A stretch of 43,385 bases of DNA from Acidobacteriota bacterium (GCA_024641665.1 JAHECP010000034.1:1-43385), one strand, 5' to 3'; positions 1 to 11,054 are shown, numbered from the stretch's first letter. Numbers and translations are program-made. The notes: generated from the sequence alone by a model not told the origin.

Positions 1-105
1 CGGGACGGCACGGGCTTCGGCGCGATGGCCGGCGCCGGCACCGGCACCGGCGTCTGCGACGGCACCGGACCGAAGGGCCGCGGCCGGCGCGGGGGCAGGG
101 GCTGA
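1..105 (+). CDS. C-terminal end of a glycine-rich protein (partial)
   Basis: Frame 1 is open from the first base and stops with TGA at 103-105, giving 34 residues extremely rich in Gly and ending in a DGTGPKGRGRRGGRG-type tail. Such DGTGP-G-G tails are seen in DUF5320-like and related Gly-rich proteins that accompany iron-sulfur or nitrogenase-like genes; that link is family knowledge, and with only the tail visible it is a guess. The start lies outside the window. The GC-rich repeats (GGCACC units at 37-67) could also be non-coding. Confidence 0.35.
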   Translation, partial: RDGTGFGAMAGAGTGTGVCDGTGPKGRGRRGGRG

Positions 106-112
106 CGTCAGC

Positions 113-251
113 ACGGAATGCGACACGGAATGGAGCACGGAATGAAGAGCGAAATGATGAATCGACGGTCAGCGTTTCCGCGGACGTTCCTTCACTTTTC
201 CGTGTCCCATTCCGTGCCCCATTCCGTCCTCCATTCCGTGTCCCATTTCGC
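113..251. repeat. Inverted array of 12-bp repeats around a gene start
   Basis: The unit ACGGAATG recurs with 12-bp period at 113, 125 and 137 on the plus strand. Its reverse complement CATTCCGT recurs with the same period at 208, 220 and 232, with degenerate copies at 196 and 244. The two arms face each other across about 50 bp, so the DNA or RNA could fold into a long hairpin. The array covers the start region and the beginning of the signal peptide of the downstream barrel protein (repeated HGM and HSV peptides), so it probably inserted or expanded there. Confidence 0.8.
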
Positions 252-1419
252 GGTGTCCCTGCTCTTCCTCCTCTTCACCGCGGCGTTCGCCGTTGCGCAG
301 CCGGCGGTCGATCTGACCGTGGGGCGGGCGGTCGATGCGGCGGGCGAGTCGGTGTCGGGCCGCGAAGGCGGGCAGGTGACCTCGGGCGGGCTGCTGGCGG
401 AGTACCGGCTCGATGGCGGGCGCGTGCGGCTCTTCTACGATCTCGACGCGGGCACCTTCAGCACACCGGGCGACTGGCGCTACGTCGTGCACGAGTCGGG
501 CGCGGTCGTTCGGGTCGGCACGCCGGCGAAGCGGCTTTTCGTGGGCGCCGGCGCGGTCTGGCGCCTCAACGGCGACGCGTGGGGCGGCGCCGACTTCCGC
601 GACTTGTACGCGATGGCGAACGTCGAGCTGCGCCCGGCCTCCACGCTCGCCTGGCGCTTCGGCTATCGCGGCGGCGTGCGGCGGTTCCCGGATCTCGCGG
701 AGCTCGATCAGGCCGAGCACGACGGCTTCGCCAGCCTGCTCGCGAACCTGCCGTCACGCACCACGCTCATCGGCGAGGTGCACGTGGGCGGCAAGCACTA
801 CGCCGGGGGGCTCCTCGATCCCGGGGTGGCGTGGAGCGTCGCCGCGGGGCGTGGACGCGGGGCGGCCCGGCGAGCGGTCGCCGCCACGCCGCGGGAGGTC
901 CCGGCTTCGGCCGCGCGCGGTCCGTGGGCGGGGCAGGTCACGTGGCTGGCTCGCGTGGCGCAGTCGCTCGAAGCGCGCACGGGGCTTTCGGTGCAGTACA
1001 CCCGGCGGCACACCTTCGGCACCCTGCCGCCCACGGTCGTCGAGACGCCGGCGCTCTTCTTCGACGACGGCGTGTACGACGATCGCTTTGCGAGCGATCG
1101 GACCGCGGTGGACGTGACGCTGAAGCGGGTGTGGGCGCGCGGCGACGACGTGCGGGTCTGGACGTCGTGGGCGCGCAAGGCCTACACGGCGACGCCGGCG
1201 CTGGACCTCGCCGGGACGCCGCTCGCCGGCGAGCCGCTCCGTCGCGACCGTCTGTTCCGGGCCGGCGCCGACTGGACCATGCCGATCGCGCCGAATCGCA
1301 CCGGCGCCGTCGCGCTCGACCTCGTGCTGCAGTACGCCTATACGCGGCACCAGTCCAACGACCTGCTCTACACCTACCGGTCGCACGTGGCGGGCCTGGG
1401 CGTCGCCGTCGGGTTCTGA
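154..1419 (+). CDS. Secreted outer-membrane beta-barrel protein, unknown function
   Basis: About 421 residues. A hydrophobic segment (FAVSLLFLLFTAAFAVAQ) ending near residue 50 looks like a signal peptide; the rest has alternating hydrophobic and polar residues with many aromatic strand ends, typical of an outer-membrane barrel. It ends in GLGVAVGF with the C-terminal Phe usual for barrel proteins. ATG 154 was chosen because AAGAG lies just upstream; in-frame ATGs at 118, 130 and 142 sit inside the 12-bp repeat array and lack a Shine-Dalgarno site. The first 30 residues are partly repeat-encoded (FSVSHSVPHSVLHSVSH), so the authentic start is uncertain. It converges on the cytochrome gene at 1427 with a 7-bp gap. 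No specific family recognised. Confidence 0.75.
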   Translation: MMNRRSAFPRTFLHFSVSHSVPHSVLHSVSHFAVSLLFLLFTAAFAVAQPAVDLTVGRAVDAAGESVSGREGGQVTSGGLLAEYRLDGGRVRLFYDLDAGTFSTPGDWRYVVHESGAVVRVGTPAKRLFVGAGAVWRLNGDAWGGADFRDLYAMANVELRPASTLAWRFGYRGGVRRFPDLAELDQAEHDGFASLLANLPSRTTLIGEVHVGGKHYAGGLLDPGVAWSVAAGRGRGAARRAVAATPREVPASAARGPWAGQVTWLARVAQSLEARTGLSVQYTRRHTFGTLPPTVVETPALFFDDGVYDDRFASDRTAVDVTLKRVWARGDDVRVWTSWARKAYTATPALDLAGTPLAGEPLRRDRLFRAGADWTMPIAPNRTGAVALDLVLQYAYTRHQSNDLLYTYRSHVAGLGVAVGF

Positions 1420-1426
1420 CGCCCTT

Positions 1427-1909
1427 CTACTTCACCTTGTGCACGAGCGGCGAGAGCGCCACGTAGAAGAACGGCCGGAAGTGCGGGCTGTTCTGGTTGT
1501 GGCAGCGCGTGCAAGCCTTCTCGGGCGGCGTTTTGACGATGTCGCCCGGCTTGGGCGCGCCGGCCGTGGCCGCCTCCGAGTGCGCGCGGCCGGGACCATG
1601 GCAGGCCTCGCACTGGATGCCGGGCAGCGTGGGGTTCGCGCTCTCGGCGGCGATCTGCTGCGGCGTGCCCGTGGCGTGGCACGGCATGCACTGTCCGCCC
1701 TCGCGGTCCTCGGCGCTCAGGTGCGTAATCGACCGGGCGTGCTTGGTCTCGCTCCAGGCGTCGTAGTACTTCGGGTGGCAGTCCTTGCAGGCGGCGGCGC
1801 CGACGTAGGCGGACTCCGGCGGCGACGTCGGGGTCTCCTGGACGACCGCGGTGGTGGCGAGCGCGAGGATGATGAAGGCCGGCGTCGCGAGAACCCGGGT
1901 TCGGTTCAT
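1427..1909 (-). CDS. Periplasmic tetrahaem cytochrome c
   Basis: 160 residues starting at ATG 1909, preceded by GAGGAGG. An N-terminal signal peptide (VLATPAFIILALATTAVV) is followed by four CXXCH sites: CKDCH, CMPCH, CEACH and CTRCH. The motif YDAWSETKHARSI after the first haem is typical of the cytochrome c554/NrfB-like tetrahaem families. It should be a periplasmic electron carrier. It is the last gene of the minus-strand run nifJ, DHOD-like, helical periplasmic protein, cytochrome c (77-bp gap to its upstream neighbour), so it may share their transcription. The reading frame stays open far upstream in minus direction but that part lacks coding character. Electron partner not determinable. 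Confidence 0.9.
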   Translation of the reverse strand: MNRTRVLATPAFIILALATTAVVQETPTSPPESAYVGAAACKDCHPKYYDAWSETKHARSITHLSAEDREGGQCMPCHATGTPQQIAAESANPTLPGIQCEACHGPGRAHSEAATAGAPKPGDIVKTPPEKACTRCHNQNSPHFRPFFYVALSPLVHKVK

Positions 1910-1986
1910 GGCTGACCTCCTCGTTCCGATGGCGCCCGGCCGCCTCGGCGGCGGCGCCGTCCCGGCCGGCTCGTGCCCGCGGTGCG

Positions 1987-2718
1987 TCAGCGAGGGGTCC
2001 GGGACATCACGTCCAGCAGCTCCAGGTACGCGTTCTTCATGGCGTCGGCCGCGCGGGCGATGGCGGGCTCGTCGCGCGCGGCAATGAGCCGCGTCAGGTC
2101 GTCCTGGGTGGCGGCCGACTGCGCGGCGGCCGCCCGCCAGCCGGCGGTCTCCCCGACGGCGCCGGCCTCGCGGTCGAGCGTCGCCCACAAGGTCCTGGCG
2201 CGCACCAGGTCCTTCGACAGCTCGTCGTAGTCGGCGTCGGCGAGGACGATCTCGTTGTACATCGAGGCGCGCGTGACGAGGCGCTCCATCGACTCGTGGT
2301 AGTCGGTGAGACGGTCGTCGAGGGTCTCCAGGCCGTGGCGGACGCGGAGGGCGTGCAGCGCGAGGCGGACGCCCTCGATCTGGCGGTGGGCGTCGTGCAG
2401 GTCGTGCGCGCGCAACAGCGTCTCGGCGCGCGCGACGAACGCGTCGATGCGGGCCAGGGTCGCCGGCCAGTCCGGGTCGGCGGTGAGGGCGGTCGGGGCC
2501 GTGGCCTGGGCGGCCACGGCCTCCGCCCACCGGGCCTTGAAGATGACGAGGTGCCGCTGGGTCGATTCCGCGTCGCCGCGCGCGCTCGACACCAGCGCGC
2601 CGTAGTAGGGCGCCATGGCGGCCGTCACGGCGCGATCGAAGTCGGGCGCCACGGGTCGTCCCCACGCCACGGCCGTCAGGACGAGAGGCGCCGCCACGGC
2701 GCAGACCACGGCCCGCAT
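1987..2718 (-). CDS. Exported helical protein, unknown function
   Basis: 243 residues. ATG 2718 has AAGGAGG seven bases upstream. The first 20 residues (MRAVVCAVAAPLVLTAVAWG) form a signal peptide; the remainder is Ala-rich and strongly helical (repeated ARxDAFVARAETLLRAHDLHDAH-like stretches), reminiscent of four-helix cytochrome c'/c556-type proteins but with no CXXCH, so it cannot bind haem covalently. It starts 13 bp after the stop of the DHOD-like gene, so it is almost certainly co-transcribed with it, and is followed by the tetrahaem cytochrome. A role as periplasmic partner of the cytochrome is inference only. Confidence 0.75.
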   Translation of the reverse strand: MRAVVCAVAAPLVLTAVAWGRPVAPDFDRAVTAAMAPYYGALVSSARGDAESTQRHLVIFKARWAEAVAAQATAPTALTADPDWPATLARIDAFVARAETLLRAHDLHDAHRQIEGVRLALHALRVRHGLETLDDRLTDYHESMERLVTRASMYNEIVLADADYDELSKDLVRARTLWATLDREAGAVGETAGWRAAAAQSAATQDDLTRLIAARDEPAIARAADAMKNAYLELLDVMSRTPR

Positions 2719-2731
2719 GGGCTCGCCTCCT

Positions 2732-3733
2732 TCAGGCGCGGCTGAGACGCCAGGTCTGCAGCACGCGCATGTAGTTGCCGCGCTCGAAGGCCTCCGGGTC
2801 GGGGCAGCGCTCGAGGCTCATGCTGCCCTGGGCCTGCCGCAGCGACTCGTACTCGTGATCCTCGAGCCACTGCGCCAGCCCCTCGCGCACGAACTGCAGG
2901 TGCTGCGACCCGTGGTGCAGGAGCGCCGCGACCATCTGGATCGCGTGCGCGCCGGCCATGACGGCCTTGAGGGCGTCGAGCGCGGTGTGGACACCGCCGG
3001 TCGCGGCGAGCGACGCGCGGACGCGGCCCGAGAGCGTCGCCAGCGCGCGAACCCGGAGCAGCAGGTCGTTGGACGTCGACAGGTTCAGCCGCGGCACCGC
3101 CTCGAGCACCTCCGGGTCGATGTCGGGCTGGTAGAACCGGTTGAACAGGACCAGGCCGTCGGCGCCCAGGCCGTCGAGCTGCTGCGCCAGGTGCGGCAGC
3201 GACGAGAAGAACGGCGACAGCTTCACGGCCACGGGGATCGTCACCGCCGCCTTCACGAGGCGCACGACCTCGAGCAGCCGGCGCTCGACGTCGGCGCCGG
3301 TCTCCGTCGGGTCGGTGGCGACGTGGTAGAAGTTGATCTCGATCGCGTCCGCTCCCGCCTCCTGGATCTGCTTCGCGTAGTTCAGCCAGCCCTGCGGCGT
3401 GGTGCCGTTGAGCGAGCCGAAGACCGGCACGCCGACGGCGGCCTTGATGCGTTGCAGCTGCTCGAGATAGCGGTCCGGGCCCAGGGCGTACTCGTCGGGC
3501 TTGGGGAAGTAGGAGAGCGCCTCGGCGAATGACTCCTCGTGCACCTGGATGTTGTGCACTGCGCCGATCTGCTCGCGGGTGATCTGTTCCTCGAAGAGCG
3601 AGTGCATGACGATGGCCGCCGCGCCGGCGTCCTCCAGGCGCTTGACGGCGTCGAGATCGTCGACGAGCGGCGAGGCGCCGGGCATCAGCGGATGGGGCAG
3701 CGAGAATCCCAGATACGTCGTTGACAGGTCCAT
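2732..3733 (-). CDS. Dihydroorotate dehydrogenase-like flavoprotein
   Basis: 333 residues, ATG 3733 with GGAG five bases upstream. Sequence starts [23 protein letters not shown], typical of the class 1 dihydroorotate dehydrogenase/PreA-like TIM barrel with FMN; internal blocks [36 protein letters not shown] and the C-terminal phosphate-binding [19 protein letters not shown] fit this fold. In many bacteria this DHOD-like protein is encoded next to pyruvate:ferredoxin oxidoreductase, as here, so a role in redox metabolism rather than pyrimidine synthesis is likely; its substrate is unknown. It follows nifJ by 110 bp that carry two palindromic repeats. Confidence 0.9.
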   Translation of the reverse strand: MDLSTTYLGFSLPHPLMPGASPLVDDLDAVKRLEDAGAAAIVMHSLFEEQITREQIGAVHNIQVHEESFAEALSYFPKPDEYALGPDRYLEQLQRIKAAVGVPVFGSLNGTTPQGWLNYAKQIQEAGADAIEINFYHVATDPTETGADVERRLLEVVRLVKAAVTIPVAVKLSPFFSSLPHLAQQLDGLGADGLVLFNRFYQPDIDPEVLEAVPRLNLSTSNDLLLRVRALATLSGRVRASLAATGGVHTALDALKAVMAGAHAIQMVAALLHHGSQHLQFVREGLAQWLEDHEYESLRQAQGSMSLERCPDPEAFERGNYMRVLQTWRLSRA

Positions 3734-3748
3734 GCGGTCTCCTGAAGC

Positions 3749-3843
3749 GGGCGACCCGCCGGGTCGGCCCTACGAAATGGGGGTCGCCGCGGCCGGGGCA
3801 GGCCGCGCGGCCTCCCCGGTCCGGGCGACCCGCCGGGTCGCCC

Positions 3844-3847
<4 letters not shown>
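3749..3847. repeat. Pair of palindromic GGGCGACCCG repeats
   Basis: A 25-bp sequence at 3749-3773 recurs with one mismatch at 3823-3847, in the same orientation. The second copy contains a perfect palindrome (arms GGGCGACCCG and CGGGTCGCCC around one base). Similar GTAGGGGCGACCCG elements are dispersed REP-like repeats in many GC-rich bacteria (general knowledge). The second copy overlaps the nifJ stop codon, so a hairpin would form right after nifJ and could lower expression of the downstream genes or stabilise the nifJ message. Confidence 0.8.
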
Positions 3848-7416
<3,569 letters not shown>

Positions 7417-7504
7417 GTGGCGGCCTCTGCGGCCGCGGAAGCGTGTCGTGTGAGGTGAGTCGGGAGGGGACGGGCCCGCGGACCTGCCTCGGTCCGAAAT
7501 TAAA

Positions 7505-7520
7505 CGCAACGGCCGTGCCA
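7505..7520 (-). promoter_or_regulatory. Sigma-54 promoter of the PFOR operon
   Basis: On the minus strand the sequence reads TGGCACGGCCGTTGCG, matching the -24/-12 consensus TGGCAC-N5-TTGC exactly. Transcription should begin near 7494, leaving a leader of about 78 nt before nifJ. An imperfect inverted repeat GACGGC-N8-GCCGTC at 7524-7543 lies just upstream and might be part of an activator site (weak). Confidence 0.8.
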
Positions 7521-7864
7521 GAAGACGGCCTGCCGGCGCCGTCGCAAGGCTCGCCGACGCAACGGGTTGACGCCCGGTTTCACGACCGTCCGCGGACTGC
7601 TGCCGAAAAACCGTCAGTTGCGGCGCGGTGAGCCCGTTGCCGTGCGGAAAGGGCGACGCCCGGCCGCCGCCGGCACAGTGCTGTGGGCGGGTGGGACGAA
7701 GCCGCCCGTCCGCGCCCGGGAAGCCGCGTCGTCCCGCCCGGCTGCGGATTATTCCACTCAGCAACGCCCTAGACCGGGGATTCTTTGGCGTTCCGATCGG
7801 GGCCGGGCCTCCGAACCCGGCCCCCGCGCCCGTCACGGCGGCGCGCGGCCGGCACCTGCCGGGC
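7521..7864. other. Divergent control region between nifJ and the rightward unit
   Basis: About 340 bp without a convincing gene. It separates two divergent sigma-54 promoters (7505-7520 minus and 7865-7880 plus), so activator-binding sites are expected here. A 9-bp perfect stem at 7799-7807 with 7816-7824 (GGGGCCGGG and its complement, 8-base loop) lies 41 bp before the rightward promoter. Open frames here show no Shine-Dalgarno sites or family resemblance. Confidence 0.5.
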
Positions 7865-7880
7865 TGGCACCGGGCTTGCG
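7865..7880 (+). promoter_or_regulatory. Sigma-54 promoter facing right
   Basis: TGGCACCGGGCTTGCG, an exact TGGCAC-N5-TTGC match. Predicted start of transcription near 7891, 27 nt before ATG 7918, with AGGA at 7905-7908 in between. Confidence 0.75.
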
Positions 7881-7917
7881 TCCGATCCGGCCGGATTCAC
7901 CTCTAGGAACGACGGTC

Positions 7918-8166
7918 ATGATCACGCACTTCATGCTCGCCGACCCGGTCCGCTCGCTCCGCTGCGAGGCGGGCGCGCGCGGCGTGACGCTGCTCGATCC
8001 TTCGCTCGTTCAGCAGCCGGTGGCTCCGGCGCACAATCGTCCGGATTCCCTCCCCGTTCGCTACCATTCATGTGAAAATCCGCAAGTGCAAGACCCATCT
8101 GAACCTTCACTGCATCCGCTGTGCGCTGGAGCCATTCGGCTGTCGTTGACTTCGTACCGCGATTAG
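7918..8166 (+). CDS. Small ORF behind a sigma-54 promoter, unknown
   Basis: 82 codons from ATG 7918 to TAG 8164-8166. AGGA sits nine bases before the ATG and a sigma-54 promoter 38 bp upstream; a perfect hairpin starts 27 bp after the stop. The three elements together look like a complete transcription unit. The peptide (MITHFMLADPVRSLRCEAGA...) resembles no family I know, and its 3' half uses AT-richer codons than its neighbours. The RNA itself may be the product, or the unit may encode a shorter peptide in another frame: GTG 8072 opens a 25-codon Cys-rich ORF (ends 8149) seven bases or so after a TACCAT box at 8062-8067. Confidence 0.4.
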   Translation: MITHFMLADPVRSLRCEAGARGVTLLDPSLVQQPVAPAHNRPDSLPVRYHSCENPQVQDPSEPSLHPLCAGAIRLSLTSYRD

Positions 8167-8193
8167 ACTCGTCGCCTGCACGACGCCGTGTGC

Positions 8194-8221
8194 ATCGGGG
8201 CGGCCCACCGGCCGCCCCGAT
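8194..8221 (+). terminator. Perfect GC-rich hairpin, likely terminator
   Basis: Arms ATCGGGGCGGCC (8194-8205) and GGCCGCCCCGAT (8210-8221) pair perfectly over 12 bp around the tetraloop CACC. There is no T-run afterwards, so it is not a classical intrinsic terminator, but it closes the small transcription unit and precedes the hydrolase promoter. Confidence 0.6.
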
Positions 8222-8293
8222 TGCCGTACGGGCACCGCGGCGTCGTCCTGCGCTATCCTCGTGGTGTTCCTCCGACACCGAGAGCCGGCCGAC

Positions 8294-8971
8294 ATGACTC
8301 CCAGCGCCGCCCGCCCGCGTCTCGTCCGATCGATTTCCGCGACCACCCACGGCCGGTACGTGGTCGCGCCGCCCGGGGGCGACGGCCCGGCGCCGCTCCT
8401 GGTGGGCTTCCACGGCTACGGCGAGCACGCCGAGGGGTGGCTCGACCAGGCCCTGCGCATCCCCGCGGCCGCCGGGTGGCTGGTGGTGTCGGTGCAGGCG
8501 CTGCACCGGTTCTACAAGACGAAGACGGAAGAGACGGTCGGCAGCTGGATGACGCGGCAGGATCGCGACCTGCTGATCCAGGACAACATCGATTACGTGC
8601 GGGCCGTCGTCGACCAGGTGATGCGCACGCACGCGGTCGCGGGCCCGGTCGTGTTCGCCGGCTTCTCGCAGGGCGTCGCGATGGCGTACCGGGCGGCTGC
8701 GTTCGCCGGGCACGCGTGCCGCGGCGTGATCGCGCTCGGCGGCGACCTGCCGCCCGACGTCCGCGAGGCACCCGATCTGGTGCTGCCGGCCGTCCTGCTG
8801 GGCTGCGGCACGCGCGACCCGTGGTACCGAGCCGAGACGCTCGAGGCCGACGTCGCCCACCTGCGCGCCCGCGGCGTGGACGTCGAGGCGGTGGTGTTCG
8901 AGGGTGGCCACGAATGGGGTCAGGCGTTCGTCGACGCGGCCGACGCGATGCTCGTCAGGCTCGGCTCATAG
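8294..8971 (+). CDS. Alpha/beta hydrolase, phospholipase/carboxylesterase type
   Basis: 225 residues from ATG 8294. It belongs to the phospholipase/carboxylesterase (dienelactone-hydrolase-like) family of cytoplasmic serine esterases: oxyanion segment LLVGFHGYGEHAEGW, nucleophile elbow GFSQG near residue 125, Asp in GCGTRDPWY and His in EGGHEWG complete the triad. GTG 8261 is an in-frame alternative, but a -10-like TATCCT box (8254-8259) would place the transcript start near 8266, favouring ATG 8294. No strong Shine-Dalgarno site. Followed after the stop by a long inverted repeat. Substrate unknown. Confidence 0.88.
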   Translation: MTPSAARPRLVRSISATTHGRYVVAPPGGDGPAPLLVGFHGYGEHAEGWLDQALRIPAAAGWLVVSVQALHRFYKTKTEETVGSWMTRQDRDLLIQDNIDYVRAVVDQVMRTHAVAGPVVFAGFSQGVAMAYRAAAFAGHACRGVIALGGDLPPDVREAPDLVLPAVLLGCGTRDPWYRAETLEADVAHLRARGVDVEAVVFEGGHEWGQAFVDAADAMLVRLGS

Positions 8972-8981
8972 TCACAGGAAG

Positions 8982-9040
8982 AAGGGGACGGGAGCTGTTT
9001 CCTGTGTGCGGCACTCCAGGGAAACAGCTCCCGTCCCCTT
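8982..9040. repeat. 21-bp perfect inverted repeat with T-run
   Basis: AAGGGGACGGGAGCTGTTTCC-type arm at 8982-9002 and its exact complement at 9020-9040 flank a 17-base spacer, and the right arm is followed by TTT. The sequence belongs to a class of dispersed GGGACGGGAGCTGTTTCC palindromes seen in many environmental bacteria (general knowledge). Lying 11 bp after the hydrolase stop and followed by T residues it may end that transcript. Confidence 0.85.
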
Positions 9041-9112
9041 TTTCGCCCTATGGTGTACCCTTGAAGGACGACGCCGGCGCGCGGCCGGCGCATGCAAGGG
9101 AGGCGCGACCTC

Positions 9113-10384
9113 ATGCCGCTCAACGCCTGCGAGCTCGAGATCGACCTGTTCTGCCGCGGCATGCGGGTGCCCGACGCCGTGCCGCTCGACGGCGCGCGGG
9201 GCATCTCGCGCACGCGGGCCGGGCTCGGATCCGGCCTCGAGGTGGTGCTGCCCACGGGCAGCTGGCTGAAGCCCCAGATCTGGGTGAACATCCCCGTCGT
9301 CGAGCGCTTCGCGCAGGCGTCGCCCTACGTGCTCACGGGAACGCTGGGCGCCGGGTACGCCATCCACGACGATCGGGACGGCAGCCGCTATCCCATCCGC
9401 ATTCCGCGCGAGCCGGCCTGGTACCACCGCCTGACCTCACGCGACGTGCCGATGAACCGGGTCGGCGTCCTGCAGGGGACCTACCTCGGCATCTACGTGA
9501 ACCCCGTTTGCGCCTTCTGGCACTACGAGCCGAAGCTGAACTGCCGCTTCTGCACGACCGGCGCGAACGTGGGCGACGCGGAGGTCGTCGAGAAGGCCAT
9601 CGAGGACGTCATCGAGACCTGCCACGCCGCCAAGCAGGAGTCCGGCATCACGTTCGTGCACCTCAACGGCGGCTTCCACGGCTCGAACGGGATCCGGCCG
9701 ATCCTGCCCTACGTCCGGACGATCAAGGAGCGGGTGGGGCTGCTCGTGGGCGTGCAGCTGGCGCCCGAGAAGGACTTCGCGCGCTACGACGAGCTGGTCG
9801 ACGCCGGCGTGGACCACCTGTCGTTCTGCGTGGAGTTCCAGGACCCGGAGTGGTTCGAGCGCGTCTGTCCGGGCAAGGCGCGCATGCTGAGCCAGGACCT
9901 GTACTTCGACGCGATGGCCTACGCGGCCAGGCGCCTGCCGCACGGCGCGGTGTCGGGGGAGATCATCGCGGGCATCGAGCCGCTCGAGGCCACGCTCGTC
10001 GCGATCGAGCGGATCGTCGAGCTCGGCGCGTTTCCGACAGTGTGCATCTTCCGACCCACCGTGGGCTCGGACATGGCCGACTGGCCGCCGCCGCGCTACG
10101 AGGACATGCGGCTGGTGATGACGAAGGTGTACGACGCCTGCCGCCGCCACCGGATTCCGATCGGCGCGGCGCCGAACATCGAGGTGAGCATCGTCGTGAA
10201 CCCGGACGACACGGCGCTGCTGGCCGAGCGGACGTTCGCCTTCTACCGCTACGAGGCGTGGCGGCGGGCGGTGCGGCTCGCGGCTGGGCCGATGTTCCGC
10301 CTCCGGATGCGCCCGCGCGCTCGTCGGAAATCCGGCACGACCGAGCCCCCGGCGGCGCCGGCCAACACGGCCGACGCCGCGTAG
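9113..10384 (+). CDS. Radical-SAM-like iron-sulfur protein with CX10CX2C
   Basis: 423 residues; ATG 9113 has GGGAGG nine bases upstream. The segment GIYVNPVCAFWHYEPKLNCRFC holds C133, C144 and C147, a CX10CX2C spacing instead of the canonical CX3CX2C of radical SAM enzymes. The following TTG, the beta-strand/helix rhythm (FVHLNGGFHGSNGIRPILPYV; LLVGVQLAPEKDF; HLSFCVEFQDPEWFERVCPG; SGEIIAGIEPLEATLVAIERI; TVCIFRPTVGSDM) fits a radical SAM TIM barrel with the usual GGE-like and GIE motifs. A weak TACCCT -10 lies at 9056-9061. It stands alone in its transcription unit. Reaction unknown; the call rests on overall pattern, not a named subfamily. Confidence 0.75.
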   Translation: MPLNACELEIDLFCRGMRVPDAVPLDGARGISRTRAGLGSGLEVVLPTGSWLKPQIWVNIPVVERFAQASPYVLTGTLGAGYAIHDDRDGSRYPIRIPREPAWYHRLTSRDVPMNRVGVLQGTYLGIYVNPVCAFWHYEPKLNCRFCTTGANVGDAEVVEKAIEDVIETCHAAKQESGITFVHLNGGFHGSNGIRPILPYVRTIKERVGLLVGVQLAPEKDFARYDELVDAGVDHLSFCVEFQDPEWFERVCPGKARMLSQDLYFDAMAYAARRLPHGAVSGEIIAGIEPLEATLVAIERIVELGAFPTVCIFRPTVGSDMADWPPPRYEDMRLVMTKVYDACRRHRIPIGAAPNIEVSIVVNPDDTALLAERTFAFYRYEAWRRAVRLAAGPMFRLRMRPRARRKSGTTEPPAAPANTADAA

Positions 10385-10430
10385 CCGCCCGAATCGCCCG
10401 TTCCCGGCGATTTCCGCGGGCGGCCTCCTC

Positions 10431-10446
10431 TGGCATCCTGCTTGCG
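10431..10446 (+). promoter_or_regulatory. Sigma-54 promoter of the 81-aa gene
   Basis: TGGCATCCTGCTTGCG matches TGGCAY-N5-TTGC. Predicted start near 10457, giving a leader of about 134 nt before ATG 10591. Confidence 0.75.
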
Positions 10447-10590
10447 AGAGCCGTCGGCGGCGGCCCTCCGCCGGGCCCCGCGAAGCCGCGAGCAGGCCTC
10501 ATACATCCTCCAGGCCGCCCCGGAGCTCGTGGTCCCCCGCGGCGGTCCCGGCGTGAGGGCCCCTTTCCACCGTCCGCGACGGGAGGCGCC

Positions 10591-10836
10591 ATGGTCGATC
10601 GGGAAAAGGTCCTCGCGGTGCTGGCCAAGCGGTTCCCCGGCTCCACACAGGAGCAGCTGGCGGCGGCGGCCAATGCGATCGTGGGGCTGGACGACGAGTG
10701 GGAAGAGGTCACCGACCGGGAGGCCGAGCTCGGCTACCACTTCTCGATTCAGTGCAGCGACATCTGCTACCTCGCGAACGAGGTCGAGAACGGCGCGCGG
10801 TTCCGGCTGTTCAAGAAGCGTCCGGCCCAGGTCTAG
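10591..10836 (+). CDS. Small acidic protein, unknown, sigma-54-driven
   Basis: 81 residues. ATG 10591 has GGGAGG four bases upstream. The protein starts MVDREKVLAVLAKRFPGSTQ, has a helical N-terminal half (EQLAAAANAIVGLDDEWEEV) and a C-terminal half with two Cys in QCSDICYLANEV. No signal peptide or membrane segment, so cytoplasmic. The family was not recognised, but the clean start, its balanced composition and the dedicated sigma-54 promoter make it a real gene. Transcribed alone; the following 200 bp hold no clear gene. Confidence 0.75.
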   Translation: MVDREKVLAVLAKRFPGSTQEQLAAAANAIVGLDDEWEEVTDREAELGYHFSIQCSDICYLANEVENGARFRLFKKRPAQV

Positions 10837-10928
10837 GCGGTCAGGCTCCATCCTTCGAGCGTCTCCCTTTTTCAAAACCCGGCGTGCGTTCGGCTCGGTC
10901 GTGGGTGTGCCGCGCCGAGCGGCCGGGC

Positions 10929-10944
10929 TGGCATCTTTCCGGCA
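10929..10944 (+). promoter_or_regulatory. Weak sigma-54-like site
   Basis: TGGCATCTTTCCGGCA keeps the GG-N10-GC spacing of a -24/-12 promoter but has CGGC instead of TTGC in the -12 box. It lies upstream of a second, better site at 11055. Confidence 0.25.
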
Positions 10945-11054
10945 GGGCCCGCTGCCGGATTTTCGTCGGGAGCGCGTTTCGTATAGGCTGGCAGGAGGTC
11001 GATCCTTGCCGTGGACGCCCGGCTTTCGGGGGGTTTTGAGGGGGGCCGGGCGGG

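Noticed and set aside
113-251. CRISPR-like short regular repeats
   Set aside because: Units are 12 bp in period with 4-bp spacers and occur in inverted arms; no spacers of normal length and no cas genes.
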